DNA of 64,000 bases from Nageia nagi. Its lineage: Eukaryota > Pinophyta. The number at the start of each line of letters is the position of its first letter. Within the stretch, counting starts at the first letter, position 1. The translations under genes and the position numbers were made by a program. The notes below the pieces were generated by a model. The model was not told the DNA's origin. It was given only the letters and a program-made list of their open reading frames with translations, and ran no database searches. Positions 9,822-20,584 of this stretch are shown in pieces. The DNA is taken from the NCBI GenBank assembly GCA_050084985.1, contig JBITNC010000001.1:164114001-164178000 (forward strand), in the 5' to 3' direction.

Positions 9822-12400
9822 GAGTGCTACACATCAATATCCATATGCTCCAATACTAATGGAGATTGGCATTTCTAAATTTAATTTTTTTATTTATCAT
9901 ATTATTTAATGAGGTCAATAAGGTCATTATTTCAACCTAGGAATAGAAAAAAAGAAAGAAATTTTATTAATGTTCTCAAACTATAAGTAGTACATTGTAT
10001 CACTCTTAGTGGGATTTGAACATGGGACACTCTTTGAAACGATCACAACATGACCAATTCAACCAATAAACTATGATATGAAAGAATAGACATCTTCTAC
10101 ATCATTTCTTATCTCATGATTAACCATTATATCAACCCTCATTTTCCCCACTAAACTGAAAAATGGTGTCTTTGATAACCTCATGTATCCTCGATAATGG
10201 TTCAAAAGGAAAAGGTTGATGCCATTGCTTGATTCAATCTTTGATCTTTTATCATTCATGATCATTAATACAACAAATTTATCTAATGCCCATTACCAAA
10301 TATTCCATGTTTGTAAGGTGTCCAAGAAGATAATTGATGGTTTAACATAGACATTTATATTCTCTCATAATATAATTTTTATAATTTCAACCTATTATCT
10401 TAGGATTGGATTATATATCCTAATGGTTTATTACCATACTAAAGTTTACCTTTGCTTTTGGGATCATAAATTCAACAACCTTCTTCAACTCATTCTATAA
10501 AGAAAAATTGTAAGGTATATTTGTGGTGATAAACATGGAGATGTTATTTATAAGATCAACGTATCTTAAAATAAGATTTGTGCCTATGACTTGCTTCATT
10601 CAAAGTACATTATCCATAATATCTTCTCTTTTAGAACCTTATTTATTAGTCCTAATGATCTAAATCCCTTAATTCAATTATCTTTCTTTTTAACTTAACC
10701 TTCCTTGAATTCCTTCTTAGCACACCAGCCATGATAAAGAATAAGTATGGAGTAACATGTGAACCATCTTGTCTTAATCTTTACTTGGTATTAAAGATAT
10801 TAATGATCATATCATTAAATAACATTAAGTCTAAGGGCATGTATAATCATGCTATCACCCATTACGACTTATTTTCTATAAAATCTATACTTCTTCAAGA
10901 TTGAAAATAAAAGTTCCCAGTTTAATCTATCATCGAATTTATTCATTTATAGTTTCAATAATATGAACCTATTCTTTCTTAATGCAACATAATGTAAAAG
11001 ATATTGATTACCAATCACACCATCAAAAATCTACCTACCTTTATAAAACCACCTTGATTTTTAGTGATGAGTTTATTTTAAAAACACCTTAATCAGTTTG
11101 TTGTGACTTTTGATACTATCTTGTACACCATATTGTAAAAAGTAATTAGTATATAGGCATAAATGATTTATATCTCCTTACATGAATCAACATTAAGAAA
11201 GTTGAGTTTATTTTCATGAGAATCAATTGTTAAGCTCTAAAACAATCAAGAATAATTAGTAATGATTCTTTTACTAGGTCCTAATTATTTTGGTAACAAG
11301 AAACTATTAATCCATCTAATCCTAGTGATTTATTTTTCTTGAAATAAAATAATATAGATTTTATTCCATCAATGGTTACTAGAACAATCTTGTTTTCATC
11401 TACTAACATAATTCATCAATAAGGTTTCTAATAAATTCTCTATTAACTTGTTGATCCATAATGCTTCTAAAAATTGATATGGATTTCCGTCTAATTTTAT
11501 GTTCATAATCTTCAATCTATTCTCCATTTCCCTCTTTTATCCTATTTATTTTTCTTAAATATATGTAAGCTATTACTATCCTATGATTTTTTTGTATGAC
11601 TATCTCCTTCTTTTAGCTAATTCTACCTTGAAATTTTTGATGTCAATGCTTCTCTTACATATTTGAAATGTTGTGATGCTAAAAAATAGGTCTTATCCTT
11701 TAACCTTATATTTTAGATTGGGATAACTTACATTCTCAATTGACACTTGCATTGATACTTCCTTAATTGTATTTCTTTTAAATATATTATGAAAAGAATT
11801 CTTATTTTATCTTTTAAAATTACACTCGATTTTTTCAATTTATTTCTAAATTTCATTTAGTCTCATATTGATATTTCATATTTTCCATACTATATCTAGA
11901 GAATCAAGATATGATACCCAATTCTTTTATACTTGAAATAGGATCCTCTTTTATGTACTTTCATATTTACTTTAACTATCCAATAATCAAAGATATTTTT
12001 AGCAAAGGTTTTTACTTTGGCTATATAATCCATACTTAACCAATTATATGATAATAGATACTTATCAAATTTTTTTATATTAGTGATTTGACTATCCTAT
12101 TATTTGTTTATGTGTAATTGTATACCTCAAATTCAACATCTAACATGTTGCAATATTAAATAAAATTGGCAAAGTCATTAACTCTTTGAGACATGATTTG
12201 ATAATCTTCAAACTTTTCAAAAGATTTCTTAACCATGTAAAGTATCCAAATAGAATAAATTTACTATTTGGATTGTATACCAAGAAGGTTTTGATTTCAT
12301 TCTAGATGTCACACCTACTTCTTGAATTGTTAAGTCCATATGCATTGACTAGGATAAGTTTTACATTTATATCATAATATTGAATACAAAAAATTACTAA
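9822..12400 (-). mobile_element. LINE (L1-type non-LTR retrotransposon) relic, copy C
   Basis: The minus strand carries decayed LINE coding traces in the right order. Endonuclease-like words lie near 12,100-12,360 (around KLILVNAYGLNNS). RT traces follow: a .LGLDG motif near 11,310-11,340, MVYKIVSKV near 11,110-11,135, a region corresponding to GGF.KGRQI.DGV near 11,020-11,060, and a D-x-x-x-x-x-NWELLFSILKK trace near 10,900-10,940. Stops and frameshifts are throughout. A second relic (12,627-14,690) shares the left (3') boundary region but is shorter at the 5' side, as expected for independently 5'-truncated LINE copies. A SINE interrupts it at 9,948-10,083. Confidence 0.7.
9948..10083 (-). 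mobile_element. tRNA-derived SINE inserted in LINE copy C
   Basis: The 136-bp insertion is absent from the corresponding place in LINE copy D (about 12,735-12,750). It is flanked by GAATAGA at 9,941-9,947 and 10,084-10,090, consistent with a target-site duplication. On minus, a B-box-like GTTCAAATCCC (10,011-10,021) and an A-box-like TAGTTTATTGGTTGAATTGG (10,054-10,073) sit at tRNA-like spacing, and the 3' end (plus-strand left) is A/T-rich. This is a Pol III-type retroposon, not a functional tRNA gene. Confidence 0.75.
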
Positions 12401-12626
12401 AATTTATTATTTAAAATGAGTGAGTAAAATTCGTTATATTGGCAAAAAAATTTACTTCTAATTCGATTATATATATATACATGTGCGTGATTTCTTTATT
12501 AAACAAGTTCTTCAATCTCCTTTTTCCTATAGGGGCATTATTGCCCTTAATATTCTAAGAAAAGGGAATCATGAACTCTCTCGTCACAAGTCTTGAATGA
12601 TTATTAACACAAAACTTGGCTTTAAC
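12401..12626. other. Spacer between LINE relics
   Basis: Short A+T-rich spacer with a tata repeat near 12,467-12,480. No feature is recognised. Confidence 0.4.
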
Positions 12627-14690
12627 TGTTACACATCAATATCCATAAGCTCCAATACTAATGCAAATTGTCATTTCTAAATTTAATTTTTTTATTTATC
12701 ACATAATTTAATGACTTCAATAAGGTCATTATTCTGGTAAAGAATAGACATCTTCTACATCATTTATTACCTTATGATTAGCCATTATATCAACCCTGAT
12801 TTTCCCAACTAAACTAAAAAGTGGTGTCTTTGATAACCTCATGTATCCTCAATAATGGTTAAAAATAAAAGGGTTGATACCATTGCTTGATTCAATGTTT
12901 TGATCTTATCATTCATGGTCATTAGTACAACAAATTTATCTAATGCCCATTACCAAATATTCCATGTTTGTAGGGTGTCCAAGAGATAATTGATGGTTTA
13001 ACATAGACATTTATATTCTCCCATAATATAACTTTTATGATCTCAACCCATTGTTTTAGGATTGATTATATATCCTAATGGTTTATCACCATACTAAGTA
13101 TCTAACTAGAATGAGATTTCAATTCCATTTTCCACTTTCTATTTTAAACTAGGAATCATAAATTCAACAACCTTATTTATCCCATTCCATAAAGAAAATC
13201 TTAAGGTGTATTTATGATGGTAAACATGAGATGTTATTTATAAGATCAACATATTTTAAAACATGATTTTTTCCTATGGCTTGCTTGATTCATAGTGCAT
13301 TCCCTATAATATCTTCTTTTTTAGAGCCTTATTTATCAATTATAATGATCTAAAGCCCTTAATTCAATTCTCTTTCTTTTTAACTTAACCTTCCTTGAAT
13401 TACTTCTTAACACATTAGCCATGATAAAGAATGGGTATAGAGAATGTGAACCATTTGTCTTAATCCTTACTTGGTATTAAAGATATTATAATCATATCAT
13501 TGACTAACACTATGTATAAGGATACGTATAATTATGCTATCACCCATTATGACCTATTTTCTATAAAATCTATACTTCTTCAAGATTAAAACTAAAAAGT
13601 CCCAGTTTAATTTGTCATCGAGTATATTCAATTATAGTTTGAAGAACATGAGCCCATTCTTTCTTAATGCAACATAATGCAAAAGATTGTAACTAAAAAT
13701 CACACCATCAAAAATTTATCTACCTTTATAAAACCATATTGATGTTTACTGATGAGTTTATTTTAAAAATACCTTAATTGGTTTTTTATGACTTTTGATA
13801 CTATCTTGTATGACATATTGTGAAAAGAAATTAGTTTATAAACATCAAAGAGCTATATCTTCTTATGAATCAACATTGAGAAAGTTGAGTTTATTTTCAT
13901 GGAAATAAATTATTAAGCTCTAAAATCATCAATAATCATTAAAGTAATTATTCTTTTACTAGGTCCTAATTTTTTTATTTACAATCATGAGGCTAACTAT
14001 TCTAGGAACCCCCTCATGGCTACTAGCAGGGTAAACATTTAATGTCTCCTCCATCCACCTAGTGATTATGGATGAAAGGTGTGAAAAGAGTTAAAGGTTG
14101 AACCATTGTAATATCCATTAGGGATTTTACTAGGTCCTAATTATTTTGATAAAAGAAACTATTAATTCATATGATCCTAGTGATTTATCTTTCTTGAAAT
14201 ATAATAATATAGATTTTAATTTATCAATGGTTACTAAAGAAATATTATTTTCATTTACTAACATAATTCATTAAGAAAGTTCATAATAAATCTTCTACTA
14301 GCTTATTAATTCATAATGCTTCTAAAAATTGATACGAATTTCTATCTAATAGTATGTTCATCTTCGATCTATTCTCCATTTCCCTCTTTTATCCTATTTA
14401 TTTTTATTGAAGATGTGTAAGCTACTACTATCCTATCAATTTGTTGTATTACTATCTCTTTCTTTTAGCTAATCCTACCTTGGAATTTTTGATGCCAATG
14501 CTTCTCTTAAATACTTGAAATGTTGTGATGTTAAAAAATAGATCTTATCCTTTAACCTTAGATCATAGATTGGGATGAATTACATTTTCAATTCACACTT
14601 GTATTAATACTTCCTTAATCATTTTTTTTTCAAAGATATTACAAAAAGACTTTGTATTCTATTTATTGACACTTAATTTTTATCCCATCA
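12627..14690 (-). mobile_element. LINE relic, copy D
   Basis: Homologous to copy C (about 9,826-11,830) along its length, with many substitutions and small indels. It carries the same RT traces on the minus strand. Homology begins at the common word acacatcaatatccat (12,631 here, 9,829 in C) and fades near 14,650-14,690, so the endonuclease half is absent. It keeps the empty site of the SINE found in C, and has its own insertion at 13,972-14,124. Confidence 0.7.
13972..14124 (-). mobile_element. SINE-like retroposon with an 18-bp target duplication
   Basis: A 153-bp segment interrupts LINE copy D and is absent from copy C (uninterrupted near 11,266-11,290). The 18-bp word TTTTACTAGGTCCTAATT is perfectly repeated at 13,954-13,971 and 14,125-14,142. 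On minus it starts TCCCTAATGGATATTAC and ends TTGTAAATAAAAA, an A-rich tail. The long perfect duplication and the tail show LINE-type retroposition. Clear A and B boxes were not established, so the SINE family is unknown. Confidence 0.75.
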
Positions 14691-15480
14691 TGGTTTCCTT
14701 AATTAATTTTCATATTATTTATATCTCATTATAATGATATTTTTCTTATATTGGCCCACTTAAGCACTTTCTCATATAATATTATCTATTATTGTGCAAG
14801 GTACTCTATTGTCGATACTAGCTTGTAGGCATACTTGATGTTGGTTGTCTTGCCTATATAAAGGTAAGTATGTTAAATGGGAAAGCTAACAAGATTTCAT
14901 ATTGATAACCAGTACCACCTATGATTTAAGTGTTTCTCAATGTTTTCGATTGAGATCAAGATCTTTTTATTACTCGAGCATCTATCATTCCATATTTTGT
15001 AATTATATGATAGACTAAGCTTGTTGTTAGATCATACTACTATTGAATCTTAGATGCACACACTAATATATTGAGGCCCTAGTGTGGATGATCTTATGGT
15101 CATGAACATTGAGGTATGCACAAACATTGTTTGTGGCATCAACGTTAAGTTGTGATCACAGTCAACTCTAAAGGTTATATTTCAAGATCTCACTTTTCTC
15201 AAGAAGTCTCTATTTACATATGCATTCAATTGTTCAATAGCGTTATGTATAATGAATAATGGTGAAACAAGAATTTTAAAATATGATGAATTCGATTTGG
15301 ATTCATGGTGAAAATGTACAAAAATTACGTAAAGTGGCAAAATAAATATTTTTTTAAGTTATAAAGTGTTGGTGATAGTATATCGATATTTAGTTTATTA
15401 TGGGTGTCTAAATATAACTAGAGACTACTATCTAACAATACCTTCAGAATCTTAAAGTAATTAAATACAACCATACCAAC
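14691..15480. other. Unassigned A+T-rich DNA
   Basis: No frame, repeat partner or motif is recognised in this stretch. It may hold old transposon sequence decayed beyond recognition by eye. Confidence 0.35.
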
Positions 15481-15489
15481 AAGTTAGGA

Positions 15490-16318
15490 TGCATACAAGC
15501 ATCTTCAGAAAACGTTATGGGCTATAGAAATTGATAAAAATAAATTACTAATTTTATATAGCCCATAATGTTTTTTACAAGTCTCCAATCCATGCAAATG
15601 ATATACCATTGGATAGATCTTGAAAATACCTTTAAAATGAGTGGTGGTCATCTACATTTTACTATAAATGATCATTTGCATTTTTACCTTTGATGACTCA
15701 TTCCTTGCTCAAAAGGGGTTGTGTGACTACTAATTTTAAAGTCTTTTGAGATCAATCCAATGGTATATCATTTGCATGGATGGAAGACTTGTAAAAAAAG
15801 TTATGGGATATAGAAATTGATAAAAATAAATTATAAACAATCATCTACATTTTACTATAGATGATCATCTATGTTGTTTTGCCTTTGATGACTCATTCCT
15901 TACTCAAAAGGTTCATGTGATCACTCATCTTAAAGATCTTTTTGAGATCTATCCAATGGTATATCATTTCCATTGACTAGAGACTTGTAAAAAAAGTTAT
16001 GGGCCATAGAAATTGATAAAAATGAATCATTCACTTTCTAAAGCCCATAACATTTTTTACAGATCTCATATCCAAACAAATGATATACCATTGGATGGAT
16101 CTCGAAAGACCTTTAAAATGAGTGGTCACATGTTGATGATCATCTACATTTTACTGCAAATGATCATTTACATTTTTTATCCTTAGAAACTCATCACTTG
16201 CTCAAAAGGGGTCATGTGATAGCTCATTTTAAAGGTCTTTTCAAGATTTATCCAATGGTATAGCATTTACATCAATCAAAGACTTGCAAAAAATGTTATG
16301 GGCTATAAAAAGTGAAGT
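15490..16318. repeat. Fold-back array of inverted and direct ~100-bp arms
   Basis: A roughly 90-110-bp arm occurs at least five times in mixed orientation. Forward arms (tatagcccata...aaatgatataccattggat...aatgagtgg) are at about 15,556-15,640 and 16,035-16,135. Reverse arms (...atccaatggtatatcattt...gttatgggctata) are at about 15,725-15,815, 15,922-16,018 and 16,207-16,310, and a partial reverse end (gttatgggctatag) is near 15,513-15,530. Spacers contain related gatgatcatctacatttta words. The arms can pair into several alternative hairpins. It resembles a fold-back or MITE-type element or nested MITEs. No transposase is present. Confidence 0.75.
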
Positions 16319-16319
16319 G

Positions 16320-16636
16320 CATATACAATCTTAAGGTGATGAGCATTTGTAATCTTAAAGTGATGAGCATATACAATCTTTAGGTGATGAGCATCTACAA
16401 CTCTTAGGTGATGAGCACTTGCATACCTTAGGTGATGATCATTTGCATACCTTAGGTGACGAGAGTCTACCGTCCTTAAGTGACAAGCATATACAATTTT
16501 TAGGTGATGAGCATCTTCAATCTTTAGATAATGAACATATGCAATCTTTAGATGATGAGCATATTCAATCCTTAGGTGATGAGTATCTCCAATCCTTAGG
16601 TGATGAGCATCTGCAATTCCTTAGAAATGTAAAATG
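16320..16636 (+). repeat. 24-bp minisatellite, about 12 units
   Basis: Imperfect tandem units of 24 bp (consensus near aatccttaggtgatgagcatctgc). Because the unit is a multiple of three, one plus-strand frame stays open from about 16,359 to 16,637 and would encode an eight-residue repeat, LGDEHLQS-like. The frame is broken by a TAA in the unit at 16,356-16,358 and has no upstream ATG in frame with the array (the usable initiator at 16,419 is TTG). I treat it as non-coding repeat DNA. It adjoins the fold-back array, whose spacer words resemble the unit. Confidence 0.8.
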
Positions 16637-16639
16637 ATT

Positions 16640-17900
16640 TTTGAATTGAAGCAGTTTGATTGCTCTACAAGTTGAGAACTTGAAATGTAGGTATATTTAA
16701 CCATATTGCATAAAGTATATATAGTGGGTATAATTGGTGATTACATCGATAATTAGTAAATTATTTATAATTTCAAGGTGATTTCTTACAAAAGTATAGG
16801 AGGTATAAGTGGTTATTTGCACTTATCTTTTTTTAAAAAAAATTTAAATATTGGCAAGCTAACCCAGAATTTTTTTATTCTTGTAAATGTTCGGCTAAAT
16901 GGTGTTATCTTTGATGTCTGAATATTTGAAATATTTAATTACAAAAAATCTATATATTAGTCAATTTGCAAATATTTGTTGTTATTTTTTTATCATTTTC
17001 TTAATAGTGTATTACTTGAATCTTGATCCAATAGTTTATATATCATCATTTCCTATTCGGTTATTGTTAACTATCATATTATTATTTTGTATTCCTTATT
17101 GCATTATCAATAAGACTCTCCTTTCAAACACTTGAGTGTTTAGTTTAAGTTTCTAACTATACATCTAGGGGTTGCTTTAAAGTTGCATTTCTAGTTTCTA
17201 ATTAGGGATTGGATATAAGTGTTGCTCGAACCTACATCCGTAAACCTTGGAATTCTTATTTTTAGGGCATCACATTTCCTATGGAATTTTTCATAGGAAG
17301 ACCTACTTTTTATTTTATTTTCCCTAATTTTCTATAAAATTATAAAGTCTTATTGCTCTAAAATTATTAAAAATTGAAGCAATTTTTATTTTGTAGAAAA
17401 TTATTTTTGGTCAAAACCTCAAATTTTGAACTTGATTTTTGACAATTTTTGTGGATGTTTTTTCCATAAAACCTTGACCAAACCTTAGATATTAATGGAA
17501 GGAAACTTTTATAAGGTAGATTGGGATTATTGCATACATTTTCTTGAGATTTTTGGTTGATAACAAAAATATTTTTGCAAAAAGCCCTAGATTTTGAAAG
17601 TCATATTGTTTATAAATTGGGGGGCTTTTACATTAGAAAATCATGTCTAAATTATATATTATTAATATTAGGACATATTGATGATTTTTAAAAATCATAT
17701 TTTATAAAATTAGTATATTTCTAGGTCATTTTTTGTATCTGACATTTATCCCTTTAAGTGTGATAGAAATGGAATTGGCCATTGGCTCCCAAAGGATGGT
17801 CAAGCATAATTGACCAGTTATTATTTAGTCTTTTACCTTACTTATCCTAGTCTAGGACTGGTGGCACACGAAGGAATGCCTAACCACACTTATATAATGA
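16640..17900. other. Unassigned A+T-rich DNA
   Basis: No repeat partner or conserved domain is seen. A 78-codon hydrophobic frame at 16,899-17,135 reflects T-rich composition and lacks support as a gene. Confidence 0.35.
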
Positions 17901-17907
17901 CCCAGTT

Positions 17908-18030
17908 CATGGATATGAAATGATCTAAATGCACCACCATAATATATAAAATGATCTAAGTACACCATATAGTGTGAAATGATTCAATTGTACCAATATG
18001 AAATGATGTATTCACATCATATGATATGTA
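17908..18030 (+). repeat. Short degenerate tandem repeat
   Basis: Four diverged units of about 26-33 bp, built on atgaaatgatctaaatgcaccaccata, follow one another here. No coding role is apparent. Confidence 0.5.
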
Positions 18031-18172
18031 GGTATAAAGCCAAATACTACAACCTTTTCCAACATTCTTTTAGCTTGTACCACCATGGGATCTCTAGAAG
18101 AAGGCATGGAAATTCATCAACTTGAGTAGTTGAAAATATTTTTACATGAAATGTTGTGGTTGTATCAAGTGC

Positions 18173-18634
18173 CCTATAAAAAAGTATACAAAATATGGAA
18201 GAATACATAAGGGTCAGGAATTATTTACTGAGATACATGTTGCAAACACAGTTTCATGGATTATAACGATTACAACATATGCAAAAATGAGTTTTTGAAA
18301 AAGGCCCTAAGATAAGTATGCAAAATATAGAAGAATATAGAAAGCTTGAGAATTGTTTAACAAGATGCATAATGAAAATACAATTTCATGGAATAATTAC
18401 AAGATATGCAAAATGGGTTTTCTAAAAAAATCCCTAAGACAAGTGTGCAAAATATGGAAGAATACATAAGGCGCAAGAATTATTTGACAAGTTGCATGAT
18501 ACAAATATAGTTTCATGGATTGTAATGATTGCAAGATATGTAAAAAAAATGGATTTTTTAAAAAAGGTCGTAAGATAAGTATGCAAAATTTGGAAGAATA
18601 CATAAGGCCTAAAACTTGTTTGATAAGATGCATG
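18173..18634 (+). repeat. ~130-bp tandem array, left part
   Basis: Three and a half imperfect units are recognised from the recurring start cctaagataagtatgcaaaatat at about 18,173, 18,305, 18,433 and 18,569 (spacings 132, 128 and 136 bp). Each unit also contains tttcatggattgtaatgattgcaagatatgcaaaa. The array is interrupted at 18,635 by an LTR element and resumes at 31,031. Confidence 0.8.
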
Positions 18635-19239
18635 TGAGAATTATTCTACTTTCATTTATTAAAATGAAATCATTACATGCAATATATAGGTTTTGGAAAA
18701 ACCTAAATATAGACTCAACTAAATATAAACTCAAGTTGGATAAATTCAACATGTTACAATTCAATCTTAGAAAATCATAAATCTAGAAGTCCTATAATTA
18801 ACCTAACATGTTAGATAATAACTAGGTGCAATAAACACCCAAAATAGCAACTCCTAAAACTAAATTGGGAGCAACAAGTATCATCCTAAACATGCTAAAA
18901 ATAAGCACACTCTATTTTGAAATATGGCATGTCTAGAAAAAAAACATGATGCATCTGGAGTGAAATGCATTGCGTATGGATTGAAACATAATAGAATGGA
19001 TAACTTGTCAAAAATTATCCAATATTAAGGTCATACCTTAAATAAAGGTAGGCATGTGTATACTAGTTGGAAAGGTATCTTTGAGCACTATAAAATGCAA
19101 AAATAATTAGGTCATTTGGATGTATCCACAAAAATTTATTCCTTTTCAAATTTTACTAATTTATTTTGTAAGTCTAGTTTATCTTCAACTAGTTTTATCT
19201 TTAACTCAAATGGTCTTCAATTGAGATCAAGTTCCAAAA
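18635..19239 (-). repeat. Left (3') LTR of the gag-only element
   Basis: Pairs with 30,426-31,030 over its full length with moderate divergence. On minus it ends ATTCTCA next to the target duplication and begins close to TTGGAACTTGA beside the purine tract AGAAGGAGAA. Confidence 0.85.
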
Positions 19240-20084
19240 TTCTCCTTCTTGATGATGAAATAGAATTCAAGAAGCATCACAAACTTGGAAGAAGATTAAT
19301 CTTTTTCATTTCCTCCAATATTTCAATAAGAAATCAAAGAACATAAAAAATTCATTTTGACACTCCTCCCACCTTTATTGTGGGATTTCATTCATCTCTA
19401 ATGATGCTCCTTCTTGCATATAACTGAGTTTATCCTTTTGATGAGCGACTCCCCATTCATCAAAAGTCTTCTCAAATTTGGTTTTCAATAACCACTCTTT
19501 CTCTCTATGGTCTTTTAACCATTGCTCTATATTTTCATCATGATTTTTAAATCATATTTCAATTGATACTCTTTCTCTCCAAGAAGAGTATTTATAATCA
19601 TTAACCATCTCTTGGTTTTCATCATTTGAGTCTAAGTGACCCAATATCTCCACCATTATCTTCTCATAAGGAAGAATCTTTAGAAATATTATCTCCATGA
19701 GATAATCTTCAAGTGATTTCTTGATAAGACATACACCATCTTCTTCCTTCTTAATAGCCTTAAAGATATCCTTAAAATATATAATCATTTAATAATCATA
19801 AATATCATTAATCAAGAAAATAAAGAATAATAAATCATCATCTCCAATGATGCTTTGGTAAATAGGATCCCATGTTGCTTTTGAATCAACCATTTCTTCA
19901 ATCATAGTAACTCCCATGTTTCATCTTCAAGAAAACTCTTTGGTATCACTCCAAGTAAGTGATTTGCATCCATAATTACCTCTTAAATATAATCCTCAAT
20001 CTCCTTTTATGATGCCTCCATTACACCATGAATTCCATCAGTGATTATCTCACTATGTTCTATCTCCCCCTTGAGATCCTCTTC
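19240..20084 (-). pseudogene. Distal part of the gag-only element's internal region
   Basis: On the minus strand this continues the acidic reading seen at 28,689-29,700 on the other side of the nested Copia. It retains several short frames rich in Glu/Lys/Leu (for example 19,552-19,788) separated by stops. No protease, integrase or RT motif is found. The product family is unknown. Confidence 0.5.
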
Positions 20085-20568
20085 TGTTGGAATGTATAAT
20101 TCATTATTGTAAAGGTTTGTATTAAATCTTCTATGTAAGTTCACTAATACTTAAGTGTATCATTTGATACCTTAAGTATTTAAGTGAATATTATAATGTA
20201 ACTTGTCCTACACTCCATTTCATGAGCATGCCCCTTGGATAAAAGGATGTGCATGTCATGCTTTTGTACATTAGACAAAAGGATGATCCAAAGAGGAATT
20301 TTGGCCTATAAATAGAAGGCTCCCTATTATGGAGTAAAATTATGCTATAGAATATAAGTGTAAAAAATGAGATTATGGGGATTGTAAGAGAGTCGTATTT
20401 GCGATTGAAGTAAAGATCTAGTTAGTGGATATGTTCCTAGTTGGAGGAACCACTTACATCTTGTGTTATCTTTGTGAGATTACTTTGTATAATTGTTAGA
20501 TGTGAATTGAGAGCTTTCATGTGATCTTGGTTGTTTAGGAATTATATTGTTAGTTTTAGTTCCTTCAA
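20085..20568 (+). repeat. 5' LTR of family I Copia, copy 2
   Basis: Starts TGTTGGAATGTATAAT and ends AGTTCCTTCA. TATA box TATAAATA at 20,307-20,314 would drive element transcription. It matches the LTR at 28,189-28,688 and, in reverse, 6,452-6,945. Confidence 0.92.
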
Positions 20569-20570
20569 TT

Positions 20571-20584
20571 TGGTATCAGAGCTC
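20571..20584 (+). promoter_or_regulatory. Primer-binding site (initiator Met tRNA type)
   Basis: TTTGGTATCAGAGC directly downstream of the 5' LTR, the standard plant LTR-retrotransposon primer-binding sequence complementary to the 3' end of initiator methionine tRNA. Confidence 0.9.

Noticed and set aside
10011-10073. tRNA gene on the minus strand
   Set aside because: Only A- and B-box-like words are present. No cloverleaf or acceptor stem closes, and the unit behaves as an inserted SINE.
16320-16636. CRISPR-like array of short repeats
   Set aside because: The 24-bp units follow each other directly with no unique spacers, and the context is plant nuclear DNA.
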